This document shows positions 1 through 5,524 of a DNA stretch of 6,807 nt, piece by piece. Origin of the DNA: JASHVB01 sp036489395 (GTDB lineage: Bacteria; Pseudomonadota; Alphaproteobacteria; Acetobacterales; Acetobacteraceae); contig DASXFW010000366.1 of assembly GCA_036489395.1 (NCBI GenBank), positions 1 to 6,807 on the forward strand. Reading direction: 5' to 3'. The notes below the pieces were generated by a model, which ran no database searches, was not told where the DNA came from, and saw only the letters and a list, made by a program, of their open reading frames with translations. Both the position numbers and the translations under genes were made by a program. Numbering within the stretch: the first letter of the stretch is position 1; each line of letters starts with the position of its first letter.

Positions 1-24
1 AAGGGGAGGGGAGACGTTGTTTCT

Positions 25-93
25 TGTTAGGCCGCAAGGCCGAAGCAATCTCCCGCGGGAGATTGCTTCGGCCTTGCGGCCTCGCAATGACAG
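25..93. repeat. Palindromic interspersed repeat, copy A (left arm shortened)
   Basis: Bases 29-82 form a perfect 54-bp inverted repeat (two 27-base arms) centred on CCGCGG. Each arm contains GGCCGAAGCAATC or its complement. The right side continues into CTCGCAATGACAG, the same outer end as copies B and C. On the left the matching CATTGCG is missing (TGTT runs straight into AGGCCGC), so this copy has lost about six bases of its outer arm. It begins a few bases past the stop codon of the minus-strand efflux gene, so it would be transcribed at that mRNA's 3' end as a strong hairpin. No U-run follows it on either strand, so it is not a classic intrinsic terminator, though it could protect a 3' end. 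Confidence 0.9.
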
Positions 94-99
94 CAGCGC

Positions 100-1608
100 T
101 CACCGGGCATTTCCCCCGACCGGCAGTGCGATAGTGCCCGGCACGATCCCGGGCGACAGGCCGGGGAATTGGTCTTGCAGTGGTGCGGCCGGCTCGGCCC
201 AGCCACCGCCGAGCGCTTTATACAAGCTGAGCAGCGCCTGCACACGCGCCAAACGCACCTGCGCGAGCGTGTCCTCGGCCGTGAACAGCGTCGCCTCGGC
301 GGTCAGCACGGTGGTGATATCGACAGTGCCGGCCTGCATCTGCGCGCGCGCGATATCCGCCGCACGCTGCGCCGCCGCCACGGCCGTGCGCTCCAGCGCC
401 TCCTGCTCGGTGGTGTAGCGCCAGGCGATCAGTGCGTTCTCAACGTCGGTGAACGCCTGCACCACAGCCTTACGATAATCTGCGAGCAACTCCGCCTGGC
501 GGCCTTTGGCTTGTTCCAACTGCCCGCGCAGCGTGCCGCCATCGAACAGCGGTTGGGTGAGGCCGGCGGCCAGATTGGCCAGGAAGCCGCCTGGGCCGAA
601 TAACGTCGCCAGCGCGGTGTTTTCGAACCCTGCCGAGCCGGTGAGCTGCACCTGCGGGAAGAAAGCCGCCCGCGCCACCTTCACGTCGAAACTCGCCGCG
701 ATGAGTTGCGCCTCGGCGCTGGCGACGTCGGGGCGTCGTTCCAGCAGCGCCGACGGCAGACCTGGTGCCACCGGCGGCAGGGCCAGCATGTTCTGCGTAC
801 CGGGCCGCACGGCGATCGCCTCCGGCGGACGGCCGACCAGGATGCCCAGCCCGACAATCTGCTGCTCCATCTGGTTGACGAAACTGGGGATGGTCGCGCG
901 CTCCCCGGTGACCAGCGCCTCCTGCTGCGCCACGTCCAGGGCGGAGGCGGTGCCGGCCTCCAGCCGACCGCGGATGACATCCAGCACTTGCTGCGCGTCG
1001 GCGACGTTTTGCTGCGCCACGGCCAGCCGATCGGCGAAGGCCAGCGCGTTGAACCAGGTCGTCGCGACGTTGGTCACGACCGTCAGTGCGACGGTCTGCT
1101 GGTCGAAGCGGCTGAACATCGCATTGGCGACCGCGGCCTGTCGGGTGGCGCGCGCCTTCCCCCAGAAGTCCACCTCGTAGGCGGCGTTCAGGCCCGCGGT
1201 GTAGTCGTGCAGATCGATGCTCGCCGCGCCACGGCCGCGACTGCTGTTGGCCAGGCTGATCTGCTCCCAGCTTGCGTTGGCGTTGGCGCCGAGGCTCGGC
1301 AGCAGCCCCGCACCGGCGATGCGAACCTGCGCGTCGGCCTGCCGCACGCGGGCGACCGCGGCGGCGATGTCGAAATTATGCTGCCGCGCTGCGTCGATCA
1401 GCGAGTCGAGATCGGGCGAGCGGAAGCCGCGCCACCAATCGGCCGATGGCCACGCGGTCGCGGCAGCCGGCGGCGCGGTGCGGTAGGTGGCGGGGATTTC
1501 CAGGTCCGGGCGGTGAAAATCCGGGCCGAGGTCGCAGGCCGACAGCAGCAGCACCGCGATACCGCCGATCAATGCGCCGGCGTAGCGGACTTGCTGCCAG
1601 ATCGACAC
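100..1608 (-). CDS. Efflux transporter outer membrane factor lipoprotein (NodT/OprM family)
   Basis: This is an outer membrane channel of tripartite efflux systems. Family members trimerise into a beta-barrel plus periplasmic helical tunnel and dock to an RND or MFS pump through a periplasmic adaptor. I start it at GTG 1608, which follows GGGGGAG (1613-1619) at good spacing and gives 502 aa. The first 24 residues form a lipoprotein signal peptide ending in lipobox LLLSAC, with Cys25 as the lipidated residue, followed by DLGPDFHRP, the usual family N-terminus. W58-W59 opens the first OEP repeat. The second carries LLERRPDVASAEAQ (about 288-301) and PLFDGGTLRGQ (about 353-363), both family signatures. 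Length is normal and the frame is intact. An ATG at 1635 is a possible alternative start. A longer frame back to TTG 1752 lies in repeat B and would bury the signal peptide. No adaptor or pump gene lies upstream, so its partner is unknown. Family assignment is secure and substrate is not predictable. Confidence 0.94.
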   Translation of the reverse strand: MSIWQQVRYAGALIGGIAVLLLSACDLGPDFHRPDLEIPATYRTAPPAAATAWPSADWWRGFRSPDLDSLIDAARQHNFDIAAAVARVRQADAQVRIAGAGLLPSLGANANASWEQISLANSSRGRGAASIDLHDYTAGLNAAYEVDFWGKARATRQAAVANAMFSRFDQQTVALTVVTNVATTWFNALAFADRLAVAQQNVADAQQVLDVIRGRLEAGTASALDVAQQEALVTGERATIPSFVNQMEQQIVGLGILVGRPPEAIAVRPGTQNMLALPPVAPGLPSALLERRPDVASAEAQLIAASFDVKVARAAFFPQVQLTGSAGFENTALATLFGPGGFLANLAAGLTQPLFDGGTLRGQLEQAKGRQAELLADYRKAVVQAFTDVENALIAWRYTTEQEALERTAVAAAQRAADIARAQMQAGTVDITTVLTAEATLFTAEDTLAQVRLARVQALLSLYKALGGGWAEPAAPLQDQFPGLSPGIVPGTIALPVGGNAR

Positions 1609-1612
1609 GATG

Positions 1613-1619
1613 CTCCCCC
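1613..1619 (-). promoter_or_regulatory. Shine-Dalgarno that fixes the GTG start of the efflux gene
   Basis: On the minus strand GGGGGAG precedes GTG 1608 by four bases. This start yields a compact signal peptide with its lipobox at residues 20-25. Earlier in-frame starts add glycine-rich or repeat-encoded residues before the signal peptide. Confidence 0.6.
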
Positions 1620-1719
1620 CGCCGCCCTCTAGCATGAAACGCCGAAGCTGGCCCATGCTGGATGTGCCGGCAGCGTGTAATACCGGGTGTCGTAAATGGT
1701 GACCGTATTGTGCTGAATG

Positions 1720-1828
1720 CAGTGTCATTGCGAGGCCGCTTGGCCGAAGCAATCCCCTGCCTGACGAGCCGAGGAACGCTCGTCAGGCAGGGGATTGCTT
1801 CGCCGCTTCGCGCCTCGCAATGACACTG
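1720..1828. repeat. Palindromic interspersed repeat, copy B (long variant)
   Basis: A 109-base element. The outer arms CAGTGTCATTGCGAGG (from 1720) and CCTCGCAATGACACTG (to 1828) are perfect complements. The inner arms at 1745-1768 and 1779-1802 are a perfect 24-bp inverted repeat around a 10-base loop (1769-1778). The stretch between outer and inner arms (GGCCGCTTGGC on the left, GCCGCTTCGCGCC on the right) does not pair well. It shares TGTCATTGCGAGG, CCGCTTGGCCGAAGCAATC and their complements with copies A and C, but replaces their short TCCCGCGGGA centre with a longer CCCTGCCTGACGAG stem. It sits between two divergent genes, upstream of both the efflux gene and the cupin. Confidence 0.92.
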
Positions 1829-1883
1829 TTGGGATGGCGCGCGAGTCAATCATTGCGACACCCAGTATAACCGATTCATGTCC

Positions 1884-1889
1884 GAGGAG
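1884..1889 (+). promoter_or_regulatory. Shine-Dalgarno that fixes the cupin start
   Basis: GAGGAG six bases before ATG 1896. The earlier ATG at 1878 would place this sequence inside the gene, so the shorter protein is preferred. Confidence 0.6.
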
Positions 1890-1895
1890 ACGGGA

Positions 1896-2231
1896 ATGAA
1901 GGAAACGTCGCGTCAGATGACCCCGCGCATCGCCGACATCGAACGGGTGATGGATGGGGCGGACATGCGGGCCTCGATCCTGACGCTGGCCGCCGGGGAG
2001 TGCGTGCCCTGGCACTATCACTCCAGCATCACCGATTCATTCGTCTGCCTGGAAGGGCCGATGGTGGTGGAGACTCGCGCGCCGCGGGCGCATCACGTGC
2101 TGCGGCCGGGCGAGCGCTGCAGCGTGCCGCCGAAGACCGCACACTACGTGCATGGCGAGGCGGATGGGGCATGCAAGTTCATGGTGCTGCAGGGTGTCGG
2201 CGAGTACGACAATGTCCTGGTTGGTGGGTAG
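1896..2231 (+). CDS. Small single-domain cupin protein
   Basis: A 111-residue single-domain cupin, probably a cytoplasmic metal-binding beta-barrel. No signal peptide is visible. Cupin motif 1, G(X)5HXH(X)4E(X)6G, is matched by G34, H40, H42, position 47 and G54, but position 47 is Asp instead of Glu. Motif 2 is matched by G72, P78 and H83, with Lys80 where Gly is usual and Gly87 where Asn is usual. The likely metal ligands are therefore H40, H42, D47 and H83. I start it at ATG 1896 because GAGGAG (1884-1889) lies six bases upstream. An in-frame ATG at 1878 would add six residues and has no ribosome binding site. A TATAAC at 1866-1871 could be a -10 box but I see no well-placed -35. It is transcribed alone, divergent from the efflux gene and convergent with kup. 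Small cupins can be enzymes, sugar or hormone binders or sensors, so the exact role is unknown. Confidence 0.87.
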   Translation: MKETSRQMTPRIADIERVMDGADMRASILTLAAGECVPWHYHSSITDSFVCLEGPMVVETRAPRAHHVLRPGERCSVPPKTAHYVHGEADGACKFMVLQGVGEYDNVLVGG

Positions 2232-2247
2232 GCGCTCGGGTCGTCCT

Positions 2248-2266
2248 TGTCATTGCGCGTTGGCCA
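2248..2266. repeat. Probable decayed half of the interspersed repeat
   Basis: TTGTCATTGCG followed closely by TTGGCC resembles the left arm of copies B and C (TGTCATTGCGAGGCCGCTTGGCC) with about five internal bases missing. It lies about 30 bases before copy C, just past the cupin stop codon. No matching right arm is seen. The 10-base identity TGTCATTGCG is clear and the rest is suggestive. Confidence 0.45.
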
Positions 2267-2293
2267 TCGGCCACCGCGGATGAAACGGCGTTT

Positions 2294-2373
2294 TTCTGTC
2301 ATTGCGAGGCCGCTTGGCCGAAGCAATCTCCCGCGGGAGATTGCTTCGGCCACGCGGCCTCGCAATGACAGAA
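2294..2373. repeat. Palindromic interspersed repeat, copy C (near-perfect 80-bp palindrome)
   Basis: An 80-base inverted repeat centred on CCGCGG between 2333 and 2334, with a single mismatch (T2314 against C2353). The outer ends are TTCTGTCATTGCGAGG and its complement, the inner arms carry GGCCGAAGCAATC, and the centre TCCCGCGGGA is identical to copy A. It occupies the convergent junction between the cupin (stop 2229-2231) and kup (stop 2421-2423), so either mRNA would end in this hairpin. Neither strand has a U-run after the stem, so a role in 3'-end protection or Rho-assisted ending is possible but not shown. Confidence 0.93.
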
Positions 2374-2420
2374 GGGGGGGCGGCTTGCGCATCCACAATG
2401 GGGGGTCGTGGTCCTTCGCG

Positions 2421-4310
2421 TCAGATCGCCACGCGCACCCCGAGTTCCACCACCCGATCCGACGGAATGCGGAAGAACTCCGTGGCCGGCACCGCGTTCC
2501 GCGCCATGAGCAGGAACAACCAGGTCCGCCACCACGCCATCTTCGGCACCATCGACGGCACCAGCACTTCGCGCCCGAGGAAATAGCTCGCCTGCATCGG
2601 GTCGAACTTGATCGTGCCGTTCAGGTCCTCCAGCGCGCGCGGGATGTTCGGGCTTTCCATGAAGCCATAGCGCAGGATCACCCGGTGCACGCCCGGCGCC
2701 AGTTCGGATACCTCGGAGCGCCGTTCGGCTGACACCTCCGGCTCATCCACCGTCTGCACCGTCACGAACAAGACGCGCTCGTGCAGCACCTTGTTGTGCT
2801 TCAGATTGTGCAGCAGCGATGTCGGCACGTAGTCCGGCTGGCCGGTCAGGAACACCGCCAGCCCCGGCACCCGGATGGTGCGCGACTGCGGCAGCCGGGC
2901 CAGGAACGGGGCCAGCGGCATGCTATCCTGCTGCCAGCGGGCAAGCAGCAGATCGCGTCCCCGCTTCCACGAGGTCATCACGCCGATCAGCGCGAAGCCC
3001 ATCGCCAGCGGCACCCAGCCGCCCTCCACCACCTTCAGCGTATTGGCGGCGAAGAACGTGCTGTCGATCAGGAAGAAGAACCCGAACACCGAGATCGCCG
3101 CGGTGCGCGACCAATGGAACTGCCGGCGGAACACCACCATCGCCAGCATCGCGGTGCACAGGAACGTGCCGGTCACCGCGATGCCGTAGGCCGAGGCCAG
3201 GTTGTCGCTGGTCTTGAACGCCAGAACCAGGATCAGCACGCCCACCGCCAGGAAGGTGTTGACCTGAGGGACGTAGATCTGCCCCTCCTCCGTCGTGGAC
3301 GTGTGGCGCACCGTCATGCGCGGCAGGAAGCCAAGCTGCATGCATTGGCGCGCCACCGAATACGCACCTGATATCACCGCCTGGCTGGCGATCACCGTCG
3401 CGGCGGTGGCGAGCACCACCAGCGGCAGGCGGAACCAGACCGGACCAAGCTGGAAGAACGGATTGTTCAGCGCCTCCGGGTGGCTGATCATCAGCCCGCC
3501 CTGGCCGAAATAGTTCAGCACCAGGCAGGGCAGGACGAAGAACGTCCAGGTCACGCGGATCGGGTGTGCGCCGAAATGGCCCATGTCGGCATACAGCGCC
3601 TCGGCCCCGGTGACGCACAGCACCACCGCACCCAGCACGAGGAACGCCAGCGCCTTGTACTTGATGCACAGCGCGACGGCATACGTGGGCGACAGCGCCA
3701 GCAGCACGAACGGATGCGCGACGACCTCCACCAGGCCCAGCAGGCCGATCACCACGAACCATACGGCCATGACCGGCCCGAACACCCGCCCGACGCTATG
3801 CGTGCCGCGATACTGGAAGGCGAACAATATGGCGATGATGACGACGCTGATCGGCAGGACGACGTCTTTCAGGCCGGGTGCCGACACCTCCAGGCCCTCG
3901 ACCGCCGACAGGACGGAGATCGCCGGGGTGATGATACCGTCGCCAAAGAACAGGCAGGCGCCGGCGATGCCGACCAGCACCACGGCGCGCCGCATGCCGG
4001 CGCCGACCGACACGCGCTGCGCCAGCGCCATCAGCGCGAGAATGCCGCCTTCGCCGCGGTTGTCGGCGCGCATCACCAGCGTGACGTATTTCACCGTGAC
4101 GATCAGCACGAGCGACCAGAAGATCAGCGACAGGATGCCGAGGATCTCGACGTTGGTGATGCCCGTCGGCGGGAAGAACTGCAGGCTGGCCTTGAACGCG
4201 TACAGCGGGCTGGTGCCGATGTCGCCGTACACGACGCCCAGCACGCCGAGCAATACGCCCACTTCCGGCGCGCGCTTGCGCACACCCCCCACGGTGGCAG
4301 CGGTGCTCAC
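2421..4310 (-). CDS. kup: Kup low-affinity potassium/proton symporter
   Basis: KUP/HAK/KT-family inner membrane permease importing K+ with H+. With GTG 4310 as start it is 629 aa, close to E. coli Kup (622). GGAGG (4317-4321) stands six bases before this GTG, whereas GTG 4334 has no ribosome binding site. Family blocks appear in order: VVYGDIGTSPLYAF (26-39), RADNRGEGGILAL (81-93), GDGIITPAISVLSAVEGLEV (123-142), EALYADMGHFG (237-247), LNYFGQGG (265-272), ATVIASQAVISGAYS (304-318) and AYGIAVTGTF (374-383). About twelve membrane segments precede a soluble C-terminal domain (about 447-629) holding HNLKHNKVLHERV. D30, D124 and E237 align from memory with E. coli D23, E116 and E229, described as important for coupled transport. 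The C-terminus is intact. It lies 182 bases downstream of the universal stress protein gene, same strand. A weak own promoter (TTGTAT 4463-4458, 17-base spacer, TATGCG 4440-4435) is possible. Family assignment is secure. Confidence 0.97.
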   Translation of the reverse strand: MSTAATVGGVRKRAPEVGVLLGVLGVVYGDIGTSPLYAFKASLQFFPPTGITNVEILGILSLIFWSLVLIVTVKYVTLVMRADNRGEGGILALMALAQRVSVGAGMRRAVVLVGIAGACLFFGDGIITPAISVLSAVEGLEVSAPGLKDVVLPISVVIIAILFAFQYRGTHSVGRVFGPVMAVWFVVIGLLGLVEVVAHPFVLLALSPTYAVALCIKYKALAFLVLGAVVLCVTGAEALYADMGHFGAHPIRVTWTFFVLPCLVLNYFGQGGLMISHPEALNNPFFQLGPVWFRLPLVVLATAATVIASQAVISGAYSVARQCMQLGFLPRMTVRHTSTTEEGQIYVPQVNTFLAVGVLILVLAFKTSDNLASAYGIAVTGTFLCTAMLAMVVFRRQFHWSRTAAISVFGFFFLIDSTFFAANTLKVVEGGWVPLAMGFALIGVMTSWKRGRDLLLARWQQDSMPLAPFLARLPQSRTIRVPGLAVFLTGQPDYVPTSLLHNLKHNKVLHERVLFVTVQTVDEPEVSAERRSEVSELAPGVHRVILRYGFMESPNIPRALEDLNGTIKFDPMQASYFLGREVLVPSMVPKMAWWRTWLFLLMARNAVPATEFFRIPSDRVVELGVRVAI

Positions 4311-4316
4311 CGGCAG

Positions 4317-4321
4317 CCTCC
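4317..4321 (-). promoter_or_regulatory. Shine-Dalgarno that fixes the kup start
   Basis: GGAGG on the minus strand, six bases before GTG 4310, giving a protein beginning MSTAAT. The longer frame from GTG 4334 would place this site inside the coding region. Confidence 0.6.
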
Positions 4322-4492
4322 GGCCGAGGGGCACGCCATGACACTCATGCGGAGTGGCCCGCGGGACATAGGGTCGGAGTCGCCTCTGATGCGGTCACCT
4401 GTGGGTCAGGCTGGCCCGCTCGCCGGGCGGCGGACGCATACGCTGCCGGCCTGCCGGATACAAGCAACGGAACGCTCACGCCTTCGGTTCCC

Positions 4493-5362
4493 TCAATGTG
4501 CCATCAGCACGGGCAGCGGCGCGCGTTCCAGCACGGCGCGGGTGAAGCCGCCGAACACCGCCTCCCGCAGGCGGCCGTGGCCGTAGCAGCCCATGGCCAG
4601 CAGCGTGCTGCCGGCGGCGACGGCGGCGCGCAGCAGCACCTCGACCGGCGGCCGGCCGTCACGTTTCAGCGCCTGGACGCTGGTCTTGGGGTTGCTCCAG
4701 CGCAGCGCGCGGAGCACCCGGCGGTCGGAGCGGTCGCCCGACCCCGGTTCCTCCTGCACGGTGAAGACGATCACCCGGCGGGCGACGCGGATAAAGGGCA
4801 GCGCCGCCCAGACGGCGGAGCCGGCATCCGGCGTGTCCTTCCAGGCGATCGCGACGGTGTCGGCCAGCGGTCCCGGCGGTTTGTCCGACGCGATCAGCAC
4901 CGGGCGGCCGGTTGCCATCAGCACCGTCTCCAGCACGTCCAACGCCACGGAGCGGCCTTCCGCGCGACGACCCATCACGATCAGGTCGGCGGCCCGGCCA
5001 TGTGCGGCGAGCCACGCGGGCTGCGAACCCACCTCGGTCAGCCATTCCGCCGAGATGCCCTGGACAGCGGACGGCGCTTCCACCAGCGGAATACCCTGCT
5101 GGTCGCAGAACGCCCGCCATGCCGCCGCGGCCGCATGTTCCTGGGCGTCGGCGGTTTCTTCCATGGCCGCCAGGGCGGCGTCGGGCCGCGTGCCGAGGCC
5201 CATGTCGGCGGCGCCGAGTGAGGCGATGTGGTGATGCACGTCCGGCCGTACATGCAGGAAGGCGAGGTGTGCGCCGAACAAGCGGGCCGCTTCCAGGGCG
5301 GCGCCGAACACCGGCGCGTCGTCCGGACTGCCGGTGGCCGGCAGCAGGATGAACCTGGGCAT
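4493..5362 (-). CDS. Universal stress protein, tandem UspA domains
   Basis: A 289-residue soluble protein with two Usp folds fused in tandem. Domain 1 (about 1-158) starts FILLPATGSPD and ends ADLIVMGRR...GRPVLIASD. Domain 2 (about 169-289) starts TVAIAWKDTPDA and ends LPVLMAH. The nucleotide-binding motif G-x2-G-x9-G-(S/T) is present only in domain 2 as G258, G261 and G271, with Gly272 replacing Ser/Thr and Thr274 two residues on. In domain 1 it is degenerate. This is the common alphaproteobacterial two-domain form, and ATP binding, if any, would sit in domain 2. The start is ATG 5362 with a modest AAGG six bases upstream. Usp proteins modulate responses to starvation, oxygen limitation and envelope stress, but no specific partner can be read here. 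It is the first gene of a same-strand pair with kup, and a class II FNR/FixK-like promoter lies upstream. Confidence 0.93.
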   Translation of the reverse strand: MPRFILLPATGSPDDAPVFGAALEAARLFGAHLAFLHVRPDVHHHIASLGAADMGLGTRPDAALAAMEETADAQEHAAAAAWRAFCDQQGIPLVEAPSAVQGISAEWLTEVGSQPAWLAAHGRAADLIVMGRRAEGRSVALDVLETVLMATGRPVLIASDKPPGPLADTVAIAWKDTPDAGSAVWAALPFIRVARRVIVFTVQEEPGSGDRSDRRVLRALRWSNPKTSVQALKRDGRPPVEVLLRAAVAAGSTLLAMGCYGHGRLREAVFGGFTRAVLERAPLPVLMAH

Positions 5363-5411
5363 CGGTTGCCTTTTGTTACACGCGGCGCCGGCGATCCTCG
5401 CGGAACCAAAA

Positions 5412-5460
5412 CCACGCGACTATGCGCGCATCGTGCGGTTCCTGCGTTGATTCAAGTCAA
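5412..5460 (-). promoter_or_regulatory. FNR/FixK-type class II promoter of the universal stress protein gene
   Basis: TTGATTCAAGTCAA at 5447-5460 fits TTGA-N6-TCAA exactly and the FNR consensus TTGAT-N4-ATCAA at nine of ten positions. Reading the minus strand, CATAGT at 5424-5419 is a 4/6 match to a -10 box. Placing +1 at 5412 (box at -12 to -7) puts the operator centre (5453.5) at exactly -41.5, the standard position for class II activation by FNR/FixK/Anr proteins. The leader would be 50 nt before ATG 5362. On the plus strand no -10-like sequence lies at the equivalent distance, so the site most likely serves the stress gene. Regulator identity is inferred. Confidence 0.6.
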
Positions 5461-5524
5461 ATGCAAACCTGTCCTGCCATGACCGGGCCTTCCCCCGCCT
5501 GAGCGCAACAGCGACAATGCCCGC

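Noticed and set aside
706..1632. 308-codon plus-strand open frame opposite the efflux gene
   Set aside because: It is rich in Arg, Gln, His and Gly with no recognisable domain and lies wholly antisense to a clear NodT-family gene, as expected of a high-GC shadow frame.
1609..1752. N-terminal extension of the efflux gene back to TTG 1752
   Set aside because: The extra 48 codons run through repeat B and intergenic DNA and would bury the lipoprotein signal peptide. GTG 1608 has a strong Shine-Dalgarno and places the lipobox correctly.
1850..1859. TCATTGCGAC as a further repeat copy
   Set aside because: Only nine bases match the repeat end and no arm or core follows, so chance similarity cannot be excluded.
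2294..2373. Copy C as a classical Rho-independent terminator
   Set aside because: No run of U follows the stem on either strand: the plus strand continues with a G-run and the minus strand with an A-run. The T-run at 2291-2295 precedes the stem on the plus strand.
29..2373. The repeats as a CRISPR array
   Set aside because: The copies are hundreds of bases apart, are long palindromes of differing length, and genes rather than unique short spacers lie between them.
4472..4492. Terminator between the stress protein gene and kup
   Set aside because: GGAAC and GTTCC can pair just past the stress gene stop, but the stem is only five pairs with a 13-base loop and no U-run.
3480..4586. 368-codon plus-strand open frame spanning kup, the gap and the stress protein gene
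   Set aside because: Composition is His/Gln/Asp/Arg-rich and low in hydrophobics, it overlaps two well-supported genes on the other strand, and it shows no family motif.
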